Assembly (NCBI GenBank): GCA_018398765.1
Contig: JAHBMJ010000619.1
Location: 1-20,000, forward strand
Length of the DNA: 20,000 bases
DNA from: Chromera velia
Lineage: Eukaryota; Sar; Chromeraceae
Direction of reading: 5' to 3'
The position numbers were made by a program, and so were the translations under genes. The notes beneath the pieces are model-generated. The model did not search any database. It saw only the letters and a list, made by a program, of their open reading frames with translations, and was not told the origin of the DNA. Shown in pieces: positions 8,485 through 17,719 of the stretch (positions are counted from its first letter, which is position 1; each line of letters opens with the position of its first letter).

Positions 8485-10023
8485 TCAGTGCTCTGTGGGA
8501 AGGATGATGAAAGGCCAGGTCTTCCTGCGGCCCTTCTTCCTTTGAAGTTTTGGTTTGCCCTCCTCTGCCTCACTGCCCTCTCCACTCTGCTTCACCGGTT
8601 CTGGAGACGGCGTCTTTCCCTTCTTTGCATCTTTCTTTGCCTCTGTCGGCGTGTCCCTCTGCTCCTTTTCTTTCTCCCCCTCTTCTCCCTCTTCTTCTTC
8701 TTGCCTACTGATGCGAACAAGCAGACCGTCTTCGGGGAGTTGGAAGGATGCCGCATCTGCCGTGGTCATCTTCTCCCACTGCGATAGGAGAGAACGGAGG
8801 GTCTCCTCTAACAAGGCGCCCTCTCGTGACTCCACCTCTCCCTCAAGGGGGGCGATCTGAATCAGCGGGACCGCATCCCCCCCCTGGGCCTGCTGGGCCC
8901 CCTGTTGCTGCTGGGGGGAGGCGATGTATTTTGACACAAGGAGCGTCTCGAGGGAAGTGCAGAAATCGAGACGAGCGACTGCATCCTCGAGAGCCTTTCG
9001 GCCTCGCACAGGAAGCCCGGAGGCCTTGAGAAACACGCCGGCTTCAATAACCGGACGCAGAACGAGTGGGTGGCGGGGATGGATGACAGTCAGGGGGAGA
9101 GATGCCAGTCCTTCTAATCCCTTTTTGAAACTCTCCGCAACCTCTTCAACGAAATCGTCCGTCCTTTCCTTTTTCTCAAGGTCTGAAGGGTCGACATCGG
9201 TTTCTGCAGTCGGCTGACTGCAAAAACGCCGAAGCCAAGCGGGAGCTCCTGCAATGACTGGAGGGTTTCTTCTGCTATCAAGTGCGTTCTGTATTTGTTT
9301 GAAGAGGGCGAGGCGACACTGCAAAAGCACTTGAAGGACGAGAAAAGGGGACTTTTCCTGCAACTCTGGTGCTACCACGAGGGGAGAGGGTTTTGCAGGT
9401 GCTTCCGGAAGGGCGGGAGGAGATGTGTCCCCTTGTGCTGCTGCTTCTGCTTCCCCTGGATTGTCTTTCGATCGCACTTTTCTCAATTCTTCTTGCTGTG
9501 CTGCCTCCTTTGCCTCCCTGTATTTGATAAAGTCCTTTTCATATTGAACAAGAAGGTCCCTGTACTGTGCAACTTCCGTGGAGTGCTCTCTGAGAGTGTC
9601 CTGAAGGTCTTGGACCTTCTCGTTGATCTGTGGGAGGAATTTGGTCTCTAGATTGAAGAGCACTTCTTTGCAGGCGTTGAGGCCCTCTCCCTCAATTTTG
9701 TCCTGGGTCTCTTTGAAAAAGACGAAACGGAAATCCTCCGGATCCTCTGCCTTCATGGTCTCTTCTGAGAGAAGGAGCTTCTGCTTTTGTGTGAGGAAAC
9801 TCTGCAGAAAGTCTTCACAACATCTGAGAGACCACAACAGAGCAGGGTCGTCGAACTTCGGAGGGGCGGTTGCGAAGGATAGAAGATTCTTCCGCGCTTG
9901 AAGAAACACGTGTTTTGAGTTTTGCATGTGTGCATGAGTCAGGAGTTTGAGCTGAAAGGTGATTGCCTCAAGCTCCTCTGGTGACAGAGAGTTTCCCTGC
10001 GCTTGCCCCTTCTTTGGCGGCAT
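8485..10023 (-). CDS. Unrecognised 512-residue helical, coiled-coil-like protein
   Basis: A single uninterrupted frame runs from ATG at 10023 to TGA at 8485. I recognise no domain. Residues 1-100 begin MPPKKGQ and look helical. Residues 100-185 are rich in Glu, Lys, Gln and Leu with a heptad-like pattern, probably a coiled coil. A Pro/Ala/Glu linker spans about 188-220. Residues 221-370 form a second mixed helical region (LVLQVLLQCRLALFKQIQ; HPLVLRPVIEAGVFLKA). A Gln-rich patch lies at 371-380, and an acidic then Lys-rich charged tail at 440-501 ends in the hydrophobic WPFIILPTEH. There is no signal peptide or membrane segment, so it is probably intracellular. The MPPKK start and coiled coil are common in axonemal proteins, but that is too weak to name a role. 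The opposite-strand frames are shadows. That it is a real gene is supported by its length and ordered composition. Confidence 0.75.
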   Translation of the reverse strand: MPPKKGQAQGNSLSPEELEAITFQLKLLTHAHMQNSKHVFLQARKNLLSFATAPPKFDDPALLWSLRCCEDFLQSFLTQKQKLLLSEETMKAEDPEDFRFVFFKETQDKIEGEGLNACKEVLFNLETKFLPQINEKVQDLQDTLREHSTEVAQYRDLLVQYEKDFIKYREAKEAAQQEELRKVRSKDNPGEAEAAAQGDTSPPALPEAPAKPSPLVVAPELQEKSPFLVLQVLLQCRLALFKQIQNALDSRRNPPVIAGAPAWLRRFCSQPTAETDVDPSDLEKKERTDDFVEEVAESFKKGLEGLASLPLTVIHPRHPLVLRPVIEAGVFLKASGLPVRGRKALEDAVARLDFCTSLETLLVSKYIASPQQQQGAQQAQGGDAVPLIQIAPLEGEVESREGALLEETLRSLLSQWEKMTTADAASFQLPEDGLLVRISRQEEEEGEEGEKEKEQRDTPTEAKKDAKKGKTPSPEPVKQSGEGSEAEEGKPKLQRKKGRRKTWPFIILPTEH

Positions 10024-10440
10024 TTCGATATCCTGCCCTCTGTGTTTCTCTGCAGTGGGCGCCTTAGTCCGTTTGGAACCGTGTGATCAGAACGTCGCGG
10101 GTACGTCAGCAACAGAACAAACAACACATGGACATGGGATGCCTCAAATCAACACCATTCAGTCCTAGAAACGCTCAAGCCTTCTGTCTGATGTTTGAGT
10201 TTGACACCAGCTCTCTTTTGACCAATGTGGGCGTTGCTCAAAAGCGTTGAGTGAATTGATTGCATGATTCAATGAAATGAAGGCATGATGAATTATAATG
10301 CAAAAAAAAAAAAAATTAATGCATGCGCAGTTTTTTTTAAAAAAAATAATTTTTGCATGCATGCATGCGTGCAGATCGATGGCCGGGTTCATGCTGGGTT
10401 CGAATTCAATTAATGAACATGCATGCAAACTGGATCTTCA
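10024..10440. other. Upstream spacer of the 512-residue protein
   Basis: This 417-base spacer contains the presumed promoter of the minus-strand gene. It holds an A13 run (about 10302-10314), the 16-base palindrome of eight T and eight A at 10331-10346, and a TGCATGCATGCATGC alternating purine-pyrimidine tract at about 10354-10369. No gene is seen. Confidence 0.5.
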
Positions 10441-11064
10441 TCGCCTCGGGGGGCAGCTCAGCTCTGCTGAGATCAGCCAAGAGGCCCTGAGATCGCACGT
10501 ACTCGCATAACGCATTTTTTCATTTTGGGGGGGGGGTTTGGTTCTGCATGTCTCTGTCATGCACAGTATCACCCGAATTCCAAAATATGCCCCTCAAGCA
10601 ACTCGCACGGAGCCGTAATCGCAGATACCTATTTCGTGTATGCGTGCCCCTCAAGTAACTCGCACGGAGTTGTAAGTGCATGATATATATGACTTGCACA
10701 CACGGTCCCGAAAAGCAACTTCGCGTGCATTACCGTAACCCTTACCCGATATCTGATGCAAGCAAGCTTACGAACAGCCCCGGAAAGCAAGAAAAATGAG
10801 AACTGCACGATTGACGCACGCTCGCCACATGCATAGTAGCGCTAACCCCCCCTTCCCCCCGCGAGAAAAAAACAGTGCAGAAACCCCCCCCCCCCAGCGC
10901 AAATTCAGCCTTTCAGGGCTGATGTATGGGCTGGGGTATTTTTATTTTATAAGTGCCCCCCGCTTCGCTTTCCGGGACCACATGCGTGCATATACATATG
11001 CAAGTGTATATCCCCTAAAGGGCCTCCCGAGGCACTCACCCAACTGGTTGGGTGCATGTATCCC
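10441..11064 (+). repeat. Dispersed repeat family, copy 2
   Basis: It starts TCGCCTCGGGGGGCAGCTCA like copy 1 and ends with CACCCAACTGGTTGGGTG at 11037-11054 and TATCCC at 11059-11064. The paired TGCCCCTCAAG words are at 10588-10598 and 10645-10655. The 3' inverted end is present as CCTCCCGAGGC. The middle part (about 10700-10980) differs from copy 1, with C runs and AT-rich stretches. It lacks the 85-base insert of copy 1. No coding capacity. Confidence 0.75.
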
Positions 11065-11071
11065 GTTCTTA

Positions 11072-11333
11072 TCGCCTCGGAGGGCAGCTCAGCTCTGCTG
11101 AGATCAGTCGAGAGGCCCTGAGATCACACATACTCGCATAACGTATTTTTTCATTTTGAGGGGGGGGATCGTTTCTGTCTCTGTCATGGTCAGTCGGTGT
11201 CGCCCGAGTTCCAAAATGTGCCCCTTAAGCAACTCGTACGGAGCCGCGATCGCACATGCCTTACTTACTTTGCACATGCGTGCCCCTCAAGTGTAACTCG
11301 CACAGAGTTGTACATACGATGTGAGCGGTCGAT
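11072..11333 (+). repeat. Dispersed repeat family, copy 3 (3' part missing)
   Basis: It begins TCGCCTCGGAGGGCAGCTCA only 7 bases after the end of copy 2. It follows copy 2 through the CATTTTTTCATTTTG region and copy 1 through CCTTACTTACTTTGCACATGC, with a second TGCCCCTCAAG word at 11281-11291. It stops matching near 11320, and element A begins at 11334. The 3' palindrome is absent, so it is truncated or interrupted by element A. Confidence 0.75.
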
Positions 11334-11819
11334 CCACAAGAAAAGTTTTGCCCGATCACCTCTAGAAGATCCCTAATCTCCAGGATCCTGGACTTCCCAA
11401 GGTTTTCTCTCTATTCGTATCGTAAATCGATACGCCTACAACCTATATGAGTCACAGATACTGCTCTTAACGTCTGTCCTAATGTTTTGCTTACATTCTT
11501 ACGTTCTGTCCTACGGAGACCCTTATACGTACGTTCCTACGGTCTCTTGAGGAGGACTGTCCTAGGATCGATCCTTCACTCTCATCGGTTTCTTCTCTTT
11601 ACTCAATTGCTCGATCCGACTCGATCACTTTTCTCTTCTTTTCTTTTCTTTGTATATGCATGCATGCTTTTTTATTCAAATGCGTTTGGATCTCGCAATG
11701 CGCGGGAATCCCGTGATCTTGAGTGACTTTAACGTTCGTACTGCGCGCGACAGCCCTGCGAGGCGGCGAGATGCTATTTGAAGAGCGGCTTGGGCCCTAC
11801 CGGAGCCAAACTTCCCAGT
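11334..11819 (+). mobile_element. Element A: deleted relative of the LINE-like element B
   Basis: Bases 11334-11799 match 14525-15000 nearly base for base, from CCACAAGAAAAGTTTTGCC to CTTGGGCCCTA, with scattered substitutions and small indels. At that point element B continues into its reverse transcriptase, while element A jumps to CCGGAGCCAAACTTCCCAG. The same word, with G for one A, occurs at 17722-17740, the apparent 3' end of element B. The two bases TA are shared at the junction. I therefore read A as a copy lacking the whole coding interior. The 466-base part has no convincing protein frame. Confidence 0.65.
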
Positions 11820-13661
11820 CACCCCGTCATCTCGACGACTCCTTTCCTTTCCACCTCGTCTTTTCTTCTCTCGCTTCGACTCTAAGATGCATGCTTTCAG
11901 ACCTTGAAGTTGGCTACCCTTCTCAGTCTTCCAGATATGCTTCTCTGTTCGATTTTAAATTGTCCTTTCTTCCTTTTTTTTTTTTTTTCCCGGGCAATCG
12001 AATATTTGGCATGCCCGAATCCTCCCCCTTTCGATTGATCGGAGGAACTCATTCATCACCCCGTGTCCTGACGAATTGTCTCCTGCAGCCTGACCGTTTG
12101 ATTCGCATTGTTCTCTTCTTTCTGCGTCTCGTCGTTTTTTTTTGTCTTTCGGCCTCTCTACCTCGTTTATCTTCCTTTATTCCTTTCTCTTATTGCGTTT
12201 CTTTCTTCTTTTAGCATGCTGCAGGGCTCTCTAACTCCTTTACCCTCGTTCGGTCCTTTGCTTGTTTTATTCCATTCGGTTCCTCAAGCTTGTCTTACGG
12301 CTCGCTAACTCCCTTATCCTCGTTCGGTCCTTTGTTCGTTTCTTTCCTTTTTGGTGTGCAACGTCGTCTCGCTCGCCTACCTTACTTTCTGCCTTTGTAT
12401 GTTCTTTCTACTTCCGTTCGACTTGCCATCCTTCCTTCGTTCCTTCCTTCTTGCTCGCTTTCCTTCTCTTCTCCTTCCTTCCCACCTTCCTTCTTCCTGC
12501 CTTCCTGCTTTCCTGCTTCTCTTCTTCTTTTCTTTCTTCTTGCCTTAATTCCTTTTCTTCCTTCCTGCTTTCCTGCTTTTCTTCCTGTTCTTTTTCTCCT
12601 TGATCTTTCTTTCCTTCGCGCTTTCCTTCCTGTTCTTTTTCTCCTTGATCCTTCTTTCCTTCGCTTTTTTGTTTTTGTCTTCTTTTTTTTTCCGTCTCTC
12701 CTTAATTTATTTATTTATTTATTTTTTTCACCTTCGTGGCCATGGCTGTCACAGTCCCTCCCACTCCTTCATGCTTCTGCTGCTGTCCCTCCATCCGGCT
12801 AATGAGGCTTTGACTTGGTAATGCCATTGACTCGACAGCTTGCTCCCCGTTCAAGCTGTAGTATCACCTCACCCCACCATCAGGAGTTTAAGAGCTTCCA
12901 CACAAATTCGCTTTCGAAACCATTCCAGCCTTGCCTCACCTATCTCTAATTGGATCCTCTTGCTATCAACGCCATCTACTACTCTCATAAAATCACCGGC
13001 TGTTTCCTGTCTATCTCTTATCTGCTGGCTTGTTACGGACTCTCTCTGTCTGTCGGTTTTCCTTGTTTCCTTTGATCAGACCAGATCCTGCTGCCTTCAT
13101 TCTTCTTTCCTCCTCCCACCCCCTTCTGATGGCAATCAGAAGGCTCACTCTGTCTATGAGGGCCCGTCCAATACCTTTCATAGACCAATGTCATTCATTC
13201 ATTTCCGTTCATTACTCTTGTTTCCCTTTGTCATACTGTTGCTCTTGCGTACTTCGGATCACCCCCCCCAATGCCCCAATACATAAGCAACCATACGTTT
13301 GACTCGAGATTGCACGAAAGGATCATGCAGCCATCAGGACGAGAAATAGCGAGTGCAAAAAGAGGAAAGACGTGACGAGAGTAGAAAGGGACTGAGCAAG
13401 TAAGAGAAAATATAGGTCGTAAAATTGGAAGGAAAATTGAGGAAGAATACAGACCAACCACAAACAACCGGGAGCACAGCAGCTCTCCCTTTGTATAAAC
13501 AGACATCAGGTAAAGCTCAGTGCAAGCACACCCACCACGAAAGTTAAGAGCCAATCCCCTTTACCTCCCAACTCATATATACTCGTTTGCTCTCTTTCCC
13601 CATTGTCACCTTGCAAATTCAATTCCCCCTTTCTTCATCTCCGGCAATTCTGTTCTGACTG
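11820..13661. other. Polypyrimidine-rich spacer
   Basis: No gene is supported. The plus strand from about 11830 to 13100 is dominated by C and T; for example the 60 bases from 12541 contain only 6 purines. Long open frames here just translate CTT/TCC runs into Ser/Phe/Leu strings. Local duplications occur: a GCTCNCTAACTCC unit at about 12225 and 12300, and a 45-base tandem at 12581-12667. An ATTT microsatellite lies at 12704-12728. The stretch from 13300 to 13660 is of ordinary composition without recognisable content. Confidence 0.6.
12581..12667. repeat. 45-base tandem duplication in the polypyrimidine tract
   Basis: The unit starting CTTCCTGTTCTTTTTCTCC at 12581 recurs at 12626 and carries on through CTTTCCTTCGC, with a single C/T difference. 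Two copies are seen. It probably arose by slippage within the low-complexity tract. Confidence 0.8.
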
Positions 13662-14530
13662 TCACTTCTCTCTCCAAACTGGCTTTGTCATCCAGTCTGC
13701 TCGGTTGAGCTTCCTGGGTGTCCAGACCACGTTTTTGGACGGATCCATGCCCATTTTCCGGAACGTCTGAATTATATAATCAAGCTCGGACTAGAGTTAT
13801 GGCTCCTTCGTAACCTTGCCTGAACGCAAGCAGGCGTACAGCGCCTCTGAGTCGATATATACATTGACCTCCGGGAACTTTCCTGTGAGCTCGTCAATGA
13901 GAAACAGGGAGCGCCACAGCTCCTTCGCCAACATCTTCAACGCCGACAGCTCTCCTGCGTGAGAGCTGTCTAAGATGGCATCTTCATCCTCCGAGCAGAA
14001 CTCTCCCCCTGCCCACTCCTCCTCTATATCTTCTCCTCCCTCAACAACCCCCTGGTCATCGCAGTCGATAGATCCGGGTTCATAGGTCTCCCCTGCAACC
14101 CATCCCCATCCTTCGTTTCTCTGCTCCTTCCCCCACCCCCTTGCCGGCTCCTGGATGATCTCTCGCTCGGACTTCCACTGGATTAGGTTCCATTCATCCC
14201 CCGCTTTATGGGACCACGTCCGATCGCCCCAGCATGCGACCATCCCTTTCCGTACAATCCGGAGGATCCGTTTTCTACCTGCATCAGAGTTACTACAGTA
14301 ACTGAGTATGCATGCACTTTCTGTCCCTCAGGGAGGAAGGGTCTGAACTCTAACCTAGTCTTCTCCTGCTGTGCTTGTTGAAGGACGAGTCCTACGTTGC
14401 GGAGGAGACGGCGGCAGGGTCGAGTTGCATATTTCTGTAGCTCTTGGTAATAGACCTGCTTCTTGGGGAGGAGCCTGGTGCCCCACCCCAAAATGCCACA
14501 CGCCCCCCTATAAGCAGGGGGGCACCACAA
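13662..14530 (-). pseudogene. Ty1/copia-type pol remnant: end of RT and RNase H, degenerate
   Basis: Reading leftward from 14530, the first frame gives GILGWGTRLLPKKQVYYQEL and a helical segment like the end of a copia polymerase, then LPEGQKVHAYS, the usual lead into RNase H. Near 14290-14305 the frame must shift; the second frame continues SNSDAGRK, then GMVACWG, HAGELSALKMLAKELWRSL and VNVYIDSEALYACLRSGK, matching the order of RNase H strands and helices. The same frame goes on past TAA (13799-13797) and TAG (13793-13791) to VVWTPRKLNRADWMTKP, resembling the conserved copia ending that precedes the 3' LTR, and stops at TGA 13664-13662. An acidic insert of about 40 residues interrupts the RNase H part. 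Gag, protease, integrase and most of RT are missing. It abuts element B at 14525. Family placement comes from pattern recognition. Confidence 0.7.
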
Positions 14531-14971
14531 GAAAAGTTTTGCCCGATCACCTCTAGAAGATCCCTAATCTCCAGGATCCTGGACTTCCCGAGGTTTTCTC
14601 TCTATTCATATCGCAAATCGGTATGCCCACAGCCTATACAAGTCACAAATACTGCTTTTAACGTCTGTCCTAATGTTTTGCTTACATTCTTACGTTCTGT
14701 CCTACGGAGATCCTTATACATACGTTCCTACCGTCTCTTGAGGAGGACTGTCCTAGGATCGATCCTTCACTCTCATCGGTTTCTTCTCTTCACTCAATTG
14801 CTCGATCCGACTCGATCACTTTTCTCTTCTTTTCTTTTCTTTGCATGTACATGCATACATGCTTTTTTATTCAAATGCGTTTGGATCTTGTAATGCGCGC
14901 GAATCCCGTGATCTTGAGTGACTTTGACGGTCGTACTGCGTGCGCGACAGCCCTAGCTGCGAGGCGGCGAG

Positions 14972-15808
14972 ATGCTATTTGAAGAGCGGCTTGGGCCCTA
15001 TTTTGCCAAGGTTGGGGTTGGGCCTTCTTCTGACTTCTGTGAGCTTGAGTGCCTCCTTTACGCTGATGATCTCGTTTTGTTTCACCCAGACCCAGGTGAG
15101 CTGACTTGCATGCTTGATCGTTTGTCTACCTACTTTCAGAAGAACGGATTATCTGTGAATGTTTCAAAGTCATACTCGTTGTTTGTGGGGGAGGAATGAA
15201 GTTTGGGCGAAAGGAAGGTCTTTCTCTTTGGGGAGAAAGTCATACAACGTTGTTCGGAGTTTAAATATCTGGGTGCAATTTTTGACAGGAATGGGGCAGT
15301 CAGTCGCGCTTTTGAAATGCGTCTAAAAAAAGGGAAGAGGAAGGTGTTTGCATTACTTGGGGAACTTGCACTGCTTGGCAAGGTCTCCCCGGGGAGGTTG
15401 ATAACAATGTGCAGGACTGGAGCCTTGTCAGTATTCCTCTATTCGGCGGAGATAGCGGGCTTGTCCCCTCGACAACTGCATCTTATTGACGACTTCTGGT
15501 TAAGCCTATGCCGGTCCCAGGTTGGCCTCCCCCGAACCTCCCCAAGGATTCTCACCCTCCTTGAGTTTGGTATCCTGCCCGCAGCCGTAACCCTAGCAGA
15601 AAGAGCGCTCAGGTTCCTGTGGGGAGTGGCGCAGAGGCCAGTGAATGACCTAATCAACCTCGTGTACAGAGAACTGTGTGAGAGGCGACAACTGGCCATT
15701 TTGGACGACTTTGTTTCTTTCGTTTCGTCCTGTTGTCTTATAGCAAAACTAGACCCTACTGATGTGCTTTCACAAAGTCCTTTGTCTTCGAGTACGGTGA
15801 TGTCATAG
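14972..15808 (+). pseudogene. Reverse transcriptase C-terminal part (non-LTR type), broken
   Basis: The frame from 14972 gives LLYADDLVLF, the catalytic motif of the polymerase palm with its two Asp, followed by NGLSVNVSKSYSLF, the usual segment after it, and CSEFKYLGAIFDRNG, the typical motif at the start of the thumb. A TGA at 15197-15199 interrupts the frame, which then resumes without shift to 15808. The downstream part (ALSVFLYSAEIAGLSPRQLH; LDDFWLSLCR-like helix) fits the LINE thumb region. Motifs upstream of YADD, including the first catalytic Asp, are missing, so no working polymerase is encoded. Confidence 0.85.
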
Positions 15809-16070
15809 GGGGGGGAGCTCTTTTCATCGCCGATGGGTGGTGTGCAGAGAAGAGTCTGGGAGACGGCAACTCAACAGACAAATTAGTCTTCTCCGGGCGT
15901 CCCCCCCCCCTTTTTTCATCTTACCTCTGTCTCCGTCCCCTCCTTATGGTTGCATACACCTTTCCGATGCCTTATCAAGCAGGCTTGCACATCTGCTATA
16001 GCGTTACGAGCCATGGCCATACTTCGAAAAACTGCCTCCCCGTTCCTACCTCCTGGAACGCTCGCTTCCC
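15809..16070 (+). pseudogene. Decayed linker between the RT and RNase H parts
   Basis: No single frame is convincing. An 8-base G run just after 15808 and a 10-base C run at 15901-15910 are likely sites of frameshift. Fragments in another frame (such as VFEYGDVIGGGALFIADGW from about 15784) may belong to the original protein. Continuity is recovered in the frame of the RNase H domain near 16070. Confidence 0.45.
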
Positions 16071-17252
16071 TTCCAGTCTCGTCGAGTTATCTCTCTTTTC
16101 CGACTAGGGATTTGCCAGGCCTCGGCCAGGACGGCCTTGTTTAGAGGTATGGCGGCTTTTCCCCCCCTCGCTCGCTGTTTATTTTGCAAAGAACGAAACC
16201 CAACGACCCCACCGCAAGATCTACCCATCGGTGATGAGCTTCACGCTCTTTCTGACTACCCGGAATTTGACTCTGCTAGAGATCGATTCCAGCAGGTCCT
16301 GCGGGTCTCACCGAAAGCGAAGTACTTCAGCCTCAGTACACTCGACCGCAGTGAGATATTCTTCGTCAAAGTCCTTGTCCCACTACTTTCTGAACGCCCT
16401 GGATTGGTGGGGCGAACGTTGGTAGGGATCAACGAGTCTTTAGTTCGCAAACGAAGAGACATAACGAGACAGGACACCCCTTCGGATGGAGAAGATGTGG
16501 GCCGACAGGGTTTGCCGAATCGGTCTGCTGGCATAGGGGGGGTAAAGGGCACAACGTCTGCTAGACAGTCACGTCAAGCTATCGTCATTCAGGGTCAGAG
16601 TCTTCCGATCCTCTCTTCAACGTCTGCAGCCCCCATCCAAGCCAGTCTGCTGCGTAGAGTCGCCGCTAAATCAACTCTTTCTGCAGGCCGGCGTTCCACC
16701 ATGTTGCCTGCTGTTCGGTCGTTAGATGCCCACCGTTCAGGCACTTACCTGCTTCTCTCCCTTCTGCCACTCTCACAAATGTCAGTTGTCTACATGGATG
16801 GCGCCAGCCACTCTAATGGTACACCGCACGCGAAGGCGGGTTATGGAACATATTGGAGTCCTGGACATCCATGTAACCTCAGTTGTAGACTCAGAGGTAA
16901 GCAGACAAACAATCGAGCCGAGCTGAGTGCGATCATAGCTGCGCTTGAAATTGGAATTCTCCATGGTCCTCCTTGCACGCTGATAGTCAAATCTGATTCG
17001 TAGTATGCTTGCCGAGCCCTGGAGTCATGGGTTCCGCGATGGGAAAGAAATGGTTGAAGAAGACCTGATGGAAAGCCAGTGTGCAATCAAGATTTGATTG
17101 GCAAGTTGGTTAGCCTTGTCAATGAATACGAATGGGTACTGGGGGGGACTGTGTCTATCCAATGGGTGAAGGCGCACAATAAAAAGCCTGGTAATGAGGC
17201 AGCAGATACTCTCACTGTCAAGGGTGCGTATCTTCCCATCTCTTGTACGTAA
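16071..17252 (+). pseudogene. RNase H domain with Cys linker of the LINE-like element, two in-frame stops
   Basis: The frame begins with VELSLFRLGICQAS and CLFCKERN, then DELHALSDYPEFDSARDRF, the pattern of the Cys-containing module that follows RT in many non-LTR elements. A less conserved region follows. From about 16782 an RNase H1-type domain is plain: VVYMDGASHSNG (first Asp), NNRAELSAIIAALE (Glu), LIVKSDS (second Asp), then after TAG at 17001-17003 YACRALESWVPRWERNG, after TGA at 17055-17057 DGKPVCNQDLI, IQWVKAHNKKPGNEAADTL (His and last Asp), ending TAA at 17250-17252. In family members the TAG position is usually Gln and the TGA position Trp. All catalytic acids are kept, so the decay is recent or mild. 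Confidence 0.85.
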
Positions 17253-17719
17253 TGTTCTTGTCTGTAAAGGAGTAGGGGGTTTGGGTGTGTTGGTTTGATA
17301 TACTCGGCCGGAGCGAGAAAGCGTAACTTGAGGTGGAGAGGGAGATTTGGTTCTGGCCTTGGAAATCGAAGACTGTCTGGCGCTGCACCCTACTCTTAGA
17401 GCTAGAGGAGGTTGTGCTGACTGAATTTATCTATTTTTCTTCTCGGTCGTTGATGCAGCGTGCTTAGTAGGAGTTTTTCTCCTCTTAGTATAAGTCGGTT
17501 TTCTGCCTTGGCGTGTTTTTCCCCATTAACTGGCACTGCATGCCGGAGGTTTTTTGTCCAGGACCACTCTAGGGAGCAGGCCGATAGACCGTATGCATGA
17601 CCAGACACGTAGCGTGCGGCGGGTAATGCCGAGCAGTTGCGTGATGTATGTGTATGGGGTGGAGGTACTACCCGGACGGGCGGATGCTCCCATACCCCCC
17701 CTTAATACCTAATATCTAA
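17253..17719 (+). other. Non-coding 3' part of element B
   Basis: No protein character is seen. The stretch sits between the RNase H stop and the shared terminal word, so I treat it as 3' untranslated sequence of the element. No poly-A or simple repeat tail is present at its right edge. Confidence 0.5.

Noticed and set aside
12262-12802. Long plus-strand open frames (113 and 170 codons) suggesting membrane proteins.
   Set aside because: They are a by-product of CTT/TCC low-complexity DNA; several frames are open at once with the same Ser/Phe/Leu bias, which is not expected of a true gene.
11334-15000. The 470-base direct repeats (11334-11799, 14525-15000) as LTRs of one retrotransposon with the copia remnant inside.
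   Set aside because: The arrangement is tempting, since the copia fragment lies between them on the minus strand. But the repeats lack TG...CA ends, no primer-binding site or target duplication is seen, and element A shares a further terminal word with the far end of the LINE-like element, which fits a deletion copy better.
13791-17057. A non-standard genetic code (TAA/TAG as Gln, TGA as Trp) to explain in-frame stops in the relics.
   Set aside because: The intact genes here use CAA and CAG freely for Gln with no in-frame TAA or TAG across long frames, and they end at TGA. The stops are confined to transposon relics that also need a frameshift.
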